A stretch of DNA of 64,000 bases. Source: Leptospira stimsonii (GTDB lineage: Bacteria > Spirochaetota > Leptospiria > Leptospirales > Leptospiraceae). Made by a program: the position numbers and the translations under genes. The stretch is from positions 1 through 64,000 of the forward strand of contig NZ_QHCS01000004.1 of NCBI RefSeq assembly GCF_003545875.1. The letters are read 5' to 3'. The stretch's first letter is position 1. Each line of letters starts with the position of its first letter. The notes beneath the pieces were generated by a model. The model searched no databases. It was not told where the DNA came from and was given only the letters and a program-made list of their open reading frames with translations. Positions 1 to 19,417 of the stretch are shown piece by piece.

Positions 1-151
1 TCACAAGAAACTAAGTCCACGGAAAGATTCTCGAACTGTGGGAACTCTCACAAGAAACTAAGTCCACGGAAAGATTCTCGAACTGTGGGAACTCTCACAA
101 GAAACTAAGTCCACGGAAAGATTCCCGCACTGTGGGAACTCTCACAAGAAG
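1..151. repeat. 47-bp tandem repeat, three units plus a partial fourth
   Basis: Units begin at 1, 48 and 95; a 10-base partial copy follows at 142. The first two units are identical and the third differs at a few bases near 124-130. Each junction forms TGTGGGAACTCTCACA (37-52, 84-99, 131-146), a near-palindrome related to the boundary motif of the larger interspersed elements in this window. The array ends two bases before the stop codon of the neighbouring minus-strand gene and may extend left of the window. It has no unique spacers, so it is not a CRISPR array. Confidence 0.9.
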
Positions 152-152
152 A

Positions 153-1074
<922 letters not shown>

Positions 1075-1107
1075 AAAAGCGGATTTTCTTTCATATCGGG
1101 TGGGACC

Positions 1108-3339
1108 ATGTTTCAACTTCAATTTTTTCAATTTTTCGATTGGGATTTACTCAAACCTTTCTTTTACTTTTTGAGTTTTATCGGAATCTATCTGACCCTT
1201 CGTCTTCGGTTTCCACAGATTCGATTTCTATTCCTCGCCGTGAAAACCTTCTCGGGCAATATGGACTACAAAGGTTCGAGAGGAAGACTCGTTCATTCAC
1301 AGGCCTTCTTTTCTGGAACCGCATCTTCTCTCCTTCCGGGTGCGATCATCGGCTCTGCGCTCGCTCTTATGATCGGAGGTCCGGGAGTTCTCCTCTGGAT
1401 TTGGATTTCCTCTTTTCTCATCATGCCTCTTCGTTTTGTATCTTCCACGCTTGCGATCCGTTTTCGGACCAAAACGGCGACGGGAAGATATCTTTCCGGA
1501 CCGATGTATTTTATCGAAAAGGCGCTCAAGGCACGCTGGCTCGCGGTGAGTTTTTCCATTGCGGGACTTTTTACGGTTCTTGTGATGGGCGGCGCGGTTC
1601 CGATGTTGTATGTGACACATATCGCAAGCAAAGCGTTTGAAGTCACCGGAATGACGGTTCCTTTTTTGTTGTCCGTGATCCTTGTCTTTATCGTTTTGGG
1701 AGGAGTGAGGAGGGTCGGAAAAATTTCGGCCTATCTGGCTCCAATCGGGATTCTCCTTTTTTTCGCGGGTTATTTTTTTCTATTTAAGAATTCTCTGATG
1801 AACTTTCAGCATTTCCTCTGGCTCTCTCTTCAAGAGGCGTTCCAACCTGTGACCGCGATCGCTGGAGGAAGTTTTGTTCTTGCGAGAACCTTCAGTATGG
1901 CTTCTGGAATTTTCTTTGTCTCGACGGAGACAGGAATCGGAAAGAGCGCCGGCATTTCGGGAGTCGTAAGAACGGATTTTCCCGCAAAACAAGGACTTGT
2001 GAGTATGCTCGCAACCTTTTTTGAAGGTTTTATCGTATCCACACTCGTGATCTATGCGCTTTCCTCTTACGGGGCGTTCAAGATGGAAGAGCAGACGTTT
2101 TTCTTGAATACGCTTTTTCAAGGGCATACAAATCCGATCAACGCGGCCTTCTTTACTTCCTTTCTTCTTTTCGGAGTCGTATCGATCACGGGTTGGTTTT
2201 ATACGGGAGAACAAAACGCTCTCTATATTCTCGGAGAAAAGTTCGCGAACTTCTTTCGAATTCTTTTCTTAATCACGATCCTCTCCGCGGCCTATCTCTA
2301 CGTGAAGAATGGGGAAGCGATTCTCTACGACGCCTTCGGACTCGGATATTCTCTCTCCATCATCACCGCGGTGCCGGTTCTCATCTCGCTTGTTCTTTTG
2401 GAAAAAATCGCGAGAATGGAATTGAAACGGTTCCTCATGGAAAGCGGAGCGAGATACGAAGTCTTAAAGGATTTTTATCTCCTGATTCTTTCCATCGTTC
2501 CCAAAAATTTGCTTTCGAGATTGTTCGGACTTCTCGCGTCCTCTCGGCTTCCCCGTTTCATTTTGATCCCGATCTTAAAGGCGTTTGCGAGGGCGTATAA
2601 GATCAATCTAGACGAGGCGGAATTGGAAATACAGGAATACAATTCACTCAACGCATTCTTCACAAGAGCCTTGAAAGCGGGAGCGAGAATCGTAGATTCT
2701 GCGGAGAACGAGATGGTTTCTCCTGTGGATGCGAAAATCACCGGCTATGGAGATATCAACCAAAGAGTAATCATTCAGGCGAAGGGAGTGGATTACAATT
2801 TAAAAGAACTCTTAGGCGGAGGCGCTTCCCAATATCTGGACGATTTCTCCAACGGAAAATACATCACGTTCTATCTTTCCCCACAGGACTATCACAGAAT
2901 CCATTCCCCGGCTTACGGAAGAATATTAGGATATTATTATGAACCCGGAAAACTCTTTCCGGTGAACGAACTCGCCGTTTTCGGAATTCGAGGACTTTTT
3001 CCAAAGAACGAACGATTGATCACATATCTACAAACCGAATACGGAAAGGTCGCCGTGATCAAAGTGGGCGCCTCCAATGTGGGAAGAATCAGAGTCACCT
3101 ACGACAATAAGATCGTGACGAACACCCTCATTCGAAGCGCGAGAACAGTGGAATACAAGGACGTTTCGATCATGATCGACAAAGGCGCCGAACTCGGAAG
3201 ATTCGAGATGGGCTCCACCGTGATTCTTTTGATGGAGAAGGAAACCTTTACTTTTGATTCTCTCCCTCTGAACGAAAAGATCACCTACGGAACACCGATC
3301 GGAAAGTTCATCGAGAAAAAATGCAAACTTCCAAAATGA
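1108..3339 (+). CDS. psd: fusion of AGCS-type (alanine/sodium symporter-like) membrane domain and phosphatidylserine decarboxylase
   Basis: One uninterrupted 743-residue frame joins two families. Residues about 1-440 are a polytopic membrane domain of the alanine/glycine:cation symporter type; the region with GGPGVLLWIW and the later SGPMYFIEKAL is the clearest match. Residues about 465-743 are phosphatidylserine decarboxylase, which makes phosphatidylethanolamine. The pieces needed for catalysis are visible: Asp541 in SPVDAK, His596 and His599 in YHRIH, and the Gly-Ser-Thr self-cleavage site at 702-704, where Ser703 should become the pyruvoyl group. Cleavage would leave a 40-residue alpha chain and a membrane-anchored beta chain. 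The usual GxGNIAG sodium-site motif of the symporters is degenerate here (LLPGAIIGSA), so transport is doubtful. The ATG at 1108 is preferred because 1027 overlaps the divergent gene's start. Confidence 0.85.
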   Translation: MFQLQFFQFFDWDLLKPFFYFLSFIGIYLTLRLRFPQIRFLFLAVKTFSGNMDYKGSRGRLVHSQAFFSGTASSLLPGAIIGSALALMIGGPGVLLWIWISSFLIMPLRFVSSTLAIRFRTKTATGRYLSGPMYFIEKALKARWLAVSFSIAGLFTVLVMGGAVPMLYVTHIASKAFEVTGMTVPFLLSVILVFIVLGGVRRVGKISAYLAPIGILLFFAGYFFLFKNSLMNFQHFLWLSLQEAFQPVTAIAGGSFVLARTFSMASGIFFVSTETGIGKSAGISGVVRTDFPAKQGLVSMLATFFEGFIVSTLVIYALSSYGAFKMEEQTFFLNTLFQGHTNPINAAFFTSFLLFGVVSITGWFYTGEQNALYILGEKFANFFRILFLITILSAAYLYVKNGEAILYDAFGLGYSLSIITAVPVLISLVLLEKIARMELKRFLMESGARYEVLKDFYLLILSIVPKNLLSRLFGLLASSRLPRFILIPILKAFARAYKINLDEAELEIQEYNSLNAFFTRALKAGARIVDSAENEMVSPVDAKITGYGDINQRVIIQAKGVDYNLKELLGGGASQYLDDFSNGKYITFYLSPQDYHRIHSPAYGRILGYYYEPGKLFPVNELAVFGIRGLFPKNERLITYLQTEYGKVAVIKVGASNVGRIRVTYDNKIVTNTLIRSARTVEYKDVSIMIDKGAELGRFEMGSTVILLMEKETFTFDSLPLNEKITYGTPIGKFIEKKCKLPK

Positions 3340-3357
3340 ACGCAGTCGATTTGAATG

Positions 3358-3373
3358 TGTGGGAACTCTTACA
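3358..3373. repeat. solo 16-bp palindromic motif (TGTGGGAACTCTTACA)
   Basis: An isolated copy of the boundary motif of the interspersed elements. It lies between the fusion gene and the DUF971 gene, 20 bp before the start codon of the latter. Confidence 0.6.
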
Positions 3374-3392
3374 AGGATCTTTGAGATAAAGA

Positions 3393-3722
3393 ATGGAACC
3401 CTTGAGTTTAAAAGCGACCACTCCCGATCAGATCGATTTTGACGAGACAACCCTGAAGATCACTTGGAAAGATGGGAACACCTCCATCTTTGATCTCTTG
3501 GATTTAAGAAAGCGTTGTCCTTGCGTCGTCTGCAAGGGCGGGCACGGAGGGAAAGTAGGAACTACCACCGGAGGAATTCAGAAGATTTCACTTTATGGAG
3601 TCAACAAAGTTGGTCGTTATGCGATCAACCCAGTCTGGAGCGACAATCATCAAACGGGAATTTATTCCTTTGATGCTCTGAGAATGCTTGCGGATGGACT
3701 TGGCGGGGACCTTACTCACTGA
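3393..3722 (+). CDS. DUF971 (GBBH-like N-terminal domain) protein
   Basis: The 109-residue protein is a stand-alone DUF971 domain, the module found at the N-terminus of gamma-butyrobetaine hydroxylase and as a free protein in many bacteria, often near Mrp/ApbC iron-sulfur carrier genes. Typical features seen: an opening segment that fits ITWKDG, then LRKRCPCVVCKGG with cysteines that could bind zinc, and the central GRYAINPVWSDNHQTGIYSF block close to the family consensus. It follows the fusion gene on the same strand after 53 bp. Its biochemical role is not established for the free form. No oxygenase domain follows. Confidence 0.8.
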   Translation: MEPLSLKATTPDQIDFDETTLKITWKDGNTSIFDLLDLRKRCPCVVCKGGHGGKVGTTTGGIQKISLYGVNKVGRYAINPVWSDNHQTGIYSFDALRMLADGLGGDLTH

Positions 3723-3745
3723 AAGAGAGCTTTTTTTTAGAAAAA

Positions 3746-3760
3746 GGGTTGTTTTAACCC
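3746..3760. terminator. small hairpin between DUF971 gene and fliY
   Basis: GGGTT-gtttt-AACCC forms a 5-bp stem with a 5-base loop 24 bp after the DUF971 stop. No T-tract follows on the + strand; an A-rich run precedes it. It may be a weak terminator or simply part of the fliY leader. Confidence 0.3.
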
Positions 3761-3857
3761 GAAAACTCGGTGGAATCCAGTGGGGAAGAAAAAAATGAGG
3801 TGACAAAAACCCTTTTCTTATGTCCCATTAACCAAAATTCCCGGGAGAGTTCCCAAA

Positions 3858-4918
<1,061 letters not shown>

Positions 4919-4922
<4 letters not shown>

Positions 4923-5719
4923 AGTCTCTGGAAACTTTCCGAGATTTCAGAAAGACGATCGTTTCTGCCTTTCTGATTGTTCTCGTGTCGATTCTTTCGC
5001 TATCCTCTCTCAATGCGCAATCCGAGCGTGAGCTCATGGACGAGGCTCTCAAAAAAGAATTGGGACAACCGCCAGCGTCCAAAGAAGAAACCAAGAAGAA
5101 CGAAACCGCCAAAACGGAAAATCCTTCCACGGTCGTAAAACCACCTGCTAATTCGGGAGAAGAATCCGCAGAGTCGAACCCGGTCGCGGAACGGTATAAA
5201 ACGAACGACGAAGGTCCGGGGATTGCAGGAACACTCTTCCGAGTCGTCTTTATATTAGCACTTCTTTGTGTAGGACTTTATTATATTCTTAAATATGTTG
5301 CGAAGAATCGAGAAGGACGATTGCCCGTTCGCGGAGAAATGAACGTCCTTTCGAGTCTTCTGCTCGGGCCGAACAAACAACTTCAAATCGTAGAAGTTTC
5401 CGGTCGTCTTCTTGTGTTAGGAGTCGCGGACAACGGGATCAACTTGATCACGGAAATTTCCGATCCGGAAGTAAAACATAGAATTCTACAAAAAAAAGAA
5501 ACATTTGATCCTCCTGAAGGCGGATTTTTGGTAACGGTCCTGGAACAGATTAAGGACTTGAATTCGAGAATCTCCGGAAATCAGGAAGGCCCACCCGGGG
5601 GAACGGAGAAAACCGAGGCGGCCCGGGATGAAAAACGAAGGCAGACTCGGAAAAAACTCGATGAACTCAAAGAAAAAACAAGCTCGCTCGAAAGCGGGCT
5701 TTTCGATTTGAGATCGTAA
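4919..5719 (+). CDS. fliO: flagellar export protein FliO
   Basis: FliO helps assemble the FliP ring of the flagellar export gate. The 266-residue protein starts at a GTG overlapping the fliY stop (GTGA). It has a first hydrophobic segment at about residues 14-33 ending at LNAQ, which could be a cleaved signal. An acidic, proline-rich periplasmic stretch follows. A second membrane span lies around residues 105-125, then the cytoplasmic FliO domain with the block GEMNVLSSLLLGPNKQLQIV. The C-terminal 60 residues are charged and probably coiled-coil. It is longer than enterobacterial FliO (about 120 residues), mainly through the periplasmic and C-terminal parts. Position between fliY and fliP confirms the call. 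Confidence 0.85.
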
Positions 5720-5741
5720 GCAAGGGACATCAGTTTTAGAG

Positions 5742-7602
<1,861 letters not shown>

Positions 7603-7622
7603 GAAAGCTTCTTTTGCAAATC

Positions 7623-7781
7623 CGTCGTAGTTCCGACTTTTTCCGTGAAACTTTCGCGCCCCACCCTGATCTTGGGTGGTGGGGTGAGGGGGTGGGAAGA
7701 ATCGGGAGATTTTTCTCTACCACAGAAAACCCCGTCTTTCAAGAAGAAATTTCTCTTAGAGGAGTTGTAGGAATTCCGACC
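7623..7781 (+). repeat. interspersed palindromic element, copy A (159 bp)
   Basis: Runs from a boundary palindrome (CGTCGTAGTTCCGACT, 7623-7638) to a second one (TGTAGGAATTCCGACC, 7766-7781). A GC hairpin built on CCACCC/GGGTGG lies about 34 bp inside the left end. The following G-rich stretch and the TTTTTCTCTACCACAGAAAA block are shared with copy B, which starts 207 bp later. Confidence 0.88.
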
Positions 7782-7829
7782 GTAACATTTCATTTTAAGC
7801 AAGATTCTTCTCGAAAAGGCGGAGAGATC

Positions 7830-7988
7830 AGTCGTAGTTCCGACTTTTTCCGAGAAACTTTCGCGCCCCACCCTGATCTTGGGTGGCGGGGTGAGGGGGT
7901 GGGAAAATTCGGGAGATTTTTCTCTACCACAGAAAACCCCGTCTTTCAAGAAGAATTCTTCCTCCCCGATCTTGTAGGAGTTCCCACA
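7830..7988 (+). repeat. interspersed palindromic element, copy B (159 bp), ending on the flhB start codon
   Basis: Same layout and orientation as copy A, bounded by AGTCGTAGTTCCGACT (7830-7845) and TGTAGGAGTTCCCACA (7973-7988). The last base of the right boundary is the A of the flhB ATG. The boundary also holds TAGGAG, placed as a Shine-Dalgarno sequence for flhB. Confidence 0.88.
7975..7980 (+). promoter_or_regulatory. repeat-derived ribosome binding site of flhB
   Basis: TAGGAG lies seven bases before ATG 7988, an ideal spacing. It is part of the right boundary palindrome of repeat copy B. If transcribed, the palindrome arms could pair and partly hide this site. Confidence 0.6.
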
Positions 7989-9178
7989 TGCTCCTAAAAA
8001 TATTTCTTTCCATTCTCGATTTTTTTCGTATCGAAGCGGGGGCCTTCTTTCGATTTTACGAACCCGTTTCTATTTCGTCTAACGTTTCTGATTTTAAAAT
8101 CGACCTCCAACTCTTTGCGGCGGAAGACGAGGGTCGAACCGAGCCCGGATCGGAACGAAGGAGAAGAGAGGAACGTGAAAAAGGAAACGTTCCAAAGTCT
8201 CCCGAACTTCCGGCCGCGGTGGTTCTTCTCGCGGGCGTGGTTCTTGTTTATCTCATGGGAGAATATTTCTTCATGAGGACGTTTTATATTCTTCGCAAAT
8301 ACATTCACGGTGTCGGACAACGCACCGATATCAGCTCCGAATCCGTAACGGAACTCTTGAAGAATGCGTCCACGGATCTCTTTACTCTTCTCTGGCCTCT
8401 TCTCGGAATCACTTTGGTCGGAGCGGTCATAGGAAACGTCGCTCAAGTGGGATTCATGTTCGCACCCCGCGCTCTGAGTTTTAATTTTAGTCGAGTGGCT
8501 CCCAATTTTAAGAAAGTCCTCCCGACACGTCAGACGCTCTTTAACTTGGGGAAATCGCTTGCGAAGGTCGGACTCATAGGTTGGGTTTCTTATATTATCA
8601 TCAGTCGAGATTTCTTCCCGATTCTTCTTTCGGGAGAGATGGGACTCGAGCAAGCGGTGGCTCTTATCATGAGTACCTCTTTTAAGATCTTCCTCGTCGT
8701 GGGAATCATTCTTCTCGCGATCAGCGTTGTGGACTATTTGTATCAAAGATACGAATATGAAGAATCCTTAAAGATGACTCCTTCCGAAGCCAAAAGGGAA
8801 GCCAAAGAATCCGACGGGGATCGTTCTCTGCAAGCGAGAAGAAGACAACTTGCAAGAGATATGATGAACAAACGTAAGATGCTCGCGAAAGTTCCCGAGG
8901 CAGACGTAGTCATCACGAACCCGACTCACTTCGCGGTGGCATTGGAATACAAACCGGGAATCCACAAGGCTCCGATCGTCGTCGCTAAAGGTGTGGATGA
9001 CTTCGCACTTCTGATCATTCGTATCGCAAGAGAAAATGGCGTTCCTACGATTGAAGATCGTCTGCAAGCAAGAGGTCTTTACGAGGAAGTGGAACTCGGC
9101 GCGGAAGTTCCACAACAATTCTATCGCGCGATCGCAACCATTCTCTCCCGTCTTGAATCTTTCCGGAGAGCTGTGTAA
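7988..9178 (+). CDS. flhB: flagellar export switch protein FlhB
   Basis: FlhB sets the switch from hook-type to filament-type export. The 396-residue protein has four membrane spans (residues about 75-265). A cytoplasmic autocleaving domain follows with the essential NPTH motif at 311-314. The canonical FlhB start corresponds to the EDEGRTEPGSERRRREE region near residue 47, so this protein has about 45 extra N-terminal residues. No other ATG, GTG or TTG occurs in frame before the conserved region, so ATG 7988 is the only ordinary start. That ATG begins on the last base of an interspersed repeat. Whether the extension is ancestral or comes from the insertion cannot be told from this window. 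Confidence 0.94.
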   Translation: MLLKIFLSILDFFRIEAGAFFRFYEPVSISSNVSDFKIDLQLFAAEDEGRTEPGSERRRREEREKGNVPKSPELPAAVVLLAGVVLVYLMGEYFFMRTFYILRKYIHGVGQRTDISSESVTELLKNASTDLFTLLWPLLGITLVGAVIGNVAQVGFMFAPRALSFNFSRVAPNFKKVLPTRQTLFNLGKSLAKVGLIGWVSYIIISRDFFPILLSGEMGLEQAVALIMSTSFKIFLVVGIILLAISVVDYLYQRYEYEESLKMTPSEAKREAKESDGDRSLQARRRQLARDMMNKRKMLAKVPEADVVITNPTHFAVALEYKPGIHKAPIVVAKGVDDFALLIIRIARENGVPTIEDRLQARGLYEEVELGAEVPQQFYRAIATILSRLESFRRAV

Positions 9179-9187
9179 GAGGAAACT

Positions 9188-11311
9188 ATGGAAAAGAAAT
9201 GGTGGAATCAGTCGGACGTTATCTTGGGAGTGGGGGCAGTGGCGATCGTCGCCATGTTGGTCATTCCTCTTCCAGGATTTATATTAGATATTTTGATTAT
9301 TGTGAGTTTGGCGATAGGGCTTTTGGTTCTTTTGACCTCACTCTCCGTAAAGGAACCGGCTGATTTTTCGATCTTCCCGAGTTTACTTTTGATTACTACT
9401 TTGTATCGTCTTGCGCTCAACGTTTCTACGACTCGTCAGATTCTTTCGAAAGGTCCGGCGATGAACAGTAGTATCATTGACGCCTTCGGTTCGTTTATCA
9501 TCGGAAGCGAATCCGGGCTTTCCAAATATGTAGTCGGCTTCATCATCTTCATCATCTTGGTTCTCGTTCAGGTCTTGGTGATCACAAAAGGTGCAACTCG
9601 TATCTCCGAAGTTGCGGCCCGATTCACTTTGGACGCCTTACCCGGTAAACAGATGGCCATCGACATGGAACTTTCCTCCGGAAACATCAACGAGGAAGAA
9701 GCCAAAAAAAGAAGAAAGAAGATCGAGGCGGAAGTCGATTTCTACGGGTCCATGGATGGAGCGAGTAAGTTCGTTCAAGGGGACGTCCGAGCCGGTCTGA
9801 TCATTACCGCCATTAACCTGTTAGGTGGAGTGATCATCGGAGCTTCCATTCGGGGAGAATCCTTCACACAAGCGATCGAAACGTATGGGAAGTTTACGAT
9901 CGGTGACGGTCTCGTTTCACAGATTCCTGCCTTGCTCACGACGGTCGCAACTGGTATTATCGTAACTCGTTCCGGCTCCGAATCCGATCTTGCTACTCAG
10001 TTCAAAAATCAACTCTTCAGCAATTCTAAGGTTCTCTATGTCGTTGCGGGAAGTTTGGGATTTTCTGCTTTTATACCTGGTCTTCCATTTTTTCCTCTTT
10101 TGATTCTTTCCGGAGGAATCGCCTACTTGGGATATTCTCTCGAACAAACGGTCAAAGAGCAACTTGAGTCGATCGAGAAAAAAGAAAAAGAATCCGGTCA
10201 GGATCGGAAGCCGAAAGATTTTTACGAAGAACTTAGAACCGATCCGATCGAAATCGAAGTCGGTTATCATCTCATACCGCTCGTCGACGCTTCTCAGGGC
10301 GGAGCGCTTTTGGATCAAATCAGCAATCTTCGTAAAAAATTTGCCCAAGACAACGGGGTCGTCATACCTCCGGTAAGAATATTAGATAATCTTGATCTGA
10401 ATCCGGATACGTATTCGATTAAGATCAACGGTACCGAAGTGGGAGCTTCTACCGTAAAACCGGACAAGCTCATGGCTCTCAATACAAGCCCGGGAAATGC
10501 GGAAGCGATCCAAGGAGAGGATTTTCTAGAACCTTCCTTCGGACAAAAGGCGAAGTGGATTTCCTCCGAAGACAAGGCCGAAGCGGAAGCCAAGGGTTAC
10601 ACCGTCGTCGACGCGTCTACAGTCGTGGTCACACATCTTAAGGAACTTCTTGCGACACACGCGTCCACCTTGCTCGGTAGGGAAGAAGTCAAAAAACTTC
10701 TGGATCACTACAAAGCGACGTATCCGACCCTCGTCAACGAGTTGGATGCGGACAAGCCGGGTAACTTGGGAATCATTCAACAAGTATTGCAGAATCTCCT
10801 GAGAGAAGGTTTGGGAATTCGAAATCTCGTTCCAATCTTGGAATCGATTGCAAACAATATCTCCAAATATCAAAATCCTTATATTCTTACGGAGCTCGTA
10901 CGTCAGTCGATCTCGAGAACGGTGGTTCGGGATTATCTCTCTATGGACGGTAAACTCAGAGTGATCACTTTGGAGAGTAGAATTTTGGATCGTCTGAACA
11001 AGTCGATCACTCAAGACCGGATCGAAAATCGAGACGTCCTTTCTCTTCCACCCGATTTTTATAGAAGGTTGATAGACGGAGTCGCCGAGCTGTATCGCAA
11101 CTTTAGAACGGAAGGTAAGTTTCCTATCTTCGTCGTCAACAGAGAAGTTCGACTTCCATTTTCTTACCTTTTGGCGAAGGAATTCCCTCCCCGCAACTTT
11201 GGAGTTCTCGCCTACGAAGAAATTCACTCTTCCGTGGATTCGGTGATCGAAGCGGAACTCAAACTTCCTCAGACACAAACGGCGACCGTCGGAGCGGGAG
11301 AAGAAGCATGA
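9188..11311 (+). CDS. flhA: flagellar export apparatus protein FlhA
   Basis: FlhA is the nonameric export gate component that docks chaperone-substrate complexes and uses the proton motive force. At 707 residues it has the usual family length. About eight membrane spans fill residues 15-310; the FHIPEP-family stretch with RFTLDALPGKQMAIDMEL is present between them. Residues about 340-695 are the cytoplasmic domain, including the HLKELLATHASTLLGREE block. It starts nine bases after flhB, with GAGGAAAC as ribosome binding site. Confidence 0.97.
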   Translation: MEKKWWNQSDVILGVGAVAIVAMLVIPLPGFILDILIIVSLAIGLLVLLTSLSVKEPADFSIFPSLLLITTLYRLALNVSTTRQILSKGPAMNSSIIDAFGSFIIGSESGLSKYVVGFIIFIILVLVQVLVITKGATRISEVAARFTLDALPGKQMAIDMELSSGNINEEEAKKRRKKIEAEVDFYGSMDGASKFVQGDVRAGLIITAINLLGGVIIGASIRGESFTQAIETYGKFTIGDGLVSQIPALLTTVATGIIVTRSGSESDLATQFKNQLFSNSKVLYVVAGSLGFSAFIPGLPFFPLLILSGGIAYLGYSLEQTVKEQLESIEKKEKESGQDRKPKDFYEELRTDPIEIEVGYHLIPLVDASQGGALLDQISNLRKKFAQDNGVVIPPVRILDNLDLNPDTYSIKINGTEVGASTVKPDKLMALNTSPGNAEAIQGEDFLEPSFGQKAKWISSEDKAEAEAKGYTVVDASTVVVTHLKELLATHASTLLGREEVKKLLDHYKATYPTLVNELDADKPGNLGIIQQVLQNLLREGLGIRNLVPILESIANNISKYQNPYILTELVRQSISRTVVRDYLSMDGKLRVITLESRILDRLNKSITQDRIENRDVLSLPPDFYRRLIDGVAELYRNFRTEGKFPIFVVNREVRLPFSYLLAKEFPPRNFGVLAYEEIHSSVDSVIEAELKLPQTQTATVGAGEEA

Positions 11312-11362
11312 AATCATTAGAATATTCGGTTTTTCTAAAGCAGGAAAATCAAGGAGTCAAAC

Positions 11363-12664
<1,302 letters not shown>

Positions 12665-12692
12665 TTCCGATCAGGCTGGAAAGAGGTAAAGA

Positions 12693-13601
<909 letters not shown>

Positions 13602-13604
13602 TCC

Positions 13605-14093
13605 TTGAACCTCCAGGTTTTATTCATTGCGGTTTTTGCCGTCATCGCGCTCATCGTTAGCCCGATCTGCGGATTTCTGGCAGGGAACCAAGTCGGTCAT
13701 ATCATTTTAGTTTCCATTCTTTCCACGCTTGCTTTTGCCGTTTTCGGTTTTGGTGTACATGCGATTCTGGAAATGAAAGTTCCTGAATTCTTAGATTTTC
13801 TTTCCAATCTTACGGGAGAATTTTCATCGGCGTCTTCGAGTGAAGACGGTTTGTCGGGTGCGGCTGGGTTTCGGGATTATACAAACCAGGCTGGTGATTC
13901 CGAGTTCGCAACTGCGTCCACTGACGGGCCTTCTTCTTCCGAAGTCTTCGCATCTTCCACTCCGAAACGTCAGAAAAACGGCAACTTTGGAGATCATATT
14001 ATGGTCGAAAATATAGCGATCAAAAACGAACCGAAATTGATGGCCGAAGCGATTCGAACGATGCTTGCGAAAGACGACATGGGAGAAAAGTAA
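13605..14093 (+). CDS. small membrane protein of the motility operon, function unknown
   Basis: I do not recognise this 162-residue protein. It starts at TTG 13605, three bases after the flhG stop. Two membrane spans occupy about residues 3-53. They are followed by a low-complexity Ser/Gly/Asp-rich stretch (about 70-115) and a conserved-looking C-terminal segment, ENIAIKNEPKLMAEAIRTML. Its position between flhG and the sigma-28 gene suggests a motility role. That is inference from context only. Confidence 0.7.
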   Translation: MNLQVLFIAVFAVIALIVSPICGFLAGNQVGHIILVSILSTLAFAVFGFGVHAILEMKVPEFLDFLSNLTGEFSSASSSEDGLSGAAGFRDYTNQAGDSEFATASTDGPSSSEVFASSTPKRQKNGNFGDHIMVENIAIKNEPKLMAEAIRTMLAKDDMGEK

Positions 14094-14124
14094 CAATTTC
14101 TTTCCTAAATATTGTACAAAACGG

Positions 14125-14230
<106 letters not shown>

Positions 14231-14250
14231 GTTTTTCCAGATCCGAGCTT

Positions 14251-15051
<801 letters not shown>

Positions 15052-15080
15052 AGAATTTATTTACCAGGATACAAATCTAT

Positions 15081-17069
<1,989 letters not shown>

Positions 17070-17077
17070 ACCATAGG

Positions 17078-17437
<360 letters not shown>

Positions 17438-17485
17438 TCTTATTTCCGTGGGAATGTTGTTGGAGACGGTTCCGGGGGAAAAGAT

Positions 17486-18824
<1,339 letters not shown>

Positions 18825-18828
<4 letters not shown>

Positions 18829-19388
18829 ATTCTCCCAAACTTTTTGTTCTCTCTTCTGTCGCCGGAGGGGGGAAGTCGACCCTGATACAGAAACTTCGTG
18901 AGAAACATCCGGAAATTTTGTTTTCCATTTCCTGCACCACTCGTTCTCCTCGTCCCGGGGATAAGGAAGGAGTAACGTATCATTTTCTTTCCAGAGAAGA
19001 ATTTGAAAAGGGAATCTCTGAATCAGCTTTCTTAGAATACGCCATCGTCCATGACCAGTATTACGGAACGCCTCTAAAATTTATCGAAGATGCCTTTCAA
19101 AAAGGAGCTTCTGTGATCATGGATATTGACGTCCAAGGCGCGAAGATCATCAAAGAAAAACTTCCTTCGAAAATCGTGACTATTTTTATTCTTCCACCTA
19201 ACGAAGAAGAGTGGGAGAAACGATTGAGAGGACGTGGGACTGACTCGGAAGAAAACATCTTGAAGAGAATTCGTAATGGAAAAGAAGAATTGCGTCGCCA
19301 AGACGAATTCGATTTTAAAATCGTGAACGACGATTTGGAAACGGCTCTCAAGGAATTGGAAGAAATCGTATTTTCGAAATCGAAATGA
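18825..19388 (+). CDS. gmk: guanylate kinase, probable CTG start
   Basis: Guanylate kinase phosphorylates GMP to GDP. The P-loop (SSVAGGGKST, about residues 10-19) and the GMP-binding block SCTTRSPRPGDKEGVTYHFL are both clear. The total of 188 residues fits the family. A TTG start at 18918 would remove the P-loop, so translation must begin earlier. I read the frame back to 18711 and found no ATG, GTG or TTG. CTG 18825, overlapping the remA stop as CTGA and preceded by GAGGAAG at seven bases, is the best candidate. The next residues NSPKLFVLSS fit a normal Gmk N-terminus. Confidence 0.9.
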
Positions 19389-19410
19389 GAATTGAGTCAA
19401 TTTCTTTTTT
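19389..19410 (+). terminator. weak rho-independent terminator after gmk
   Basis: GAATTG-agt-CAATTT forms a 6-bp AT-rich stem directly after the gmk stop, followed by CTTTTTT. It would end the long motility operon. The stem is weak. Confidence 0.4.
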
Positions 19411-19417
19411 ACGTTCT

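Noticed and set aside
1..151. Possible CRISPR array or protein repeat
   Set aside because: 47-bp units are head to tail without spacers, and 47 is not a multiple of three, so it does not encode a repeated peptide.
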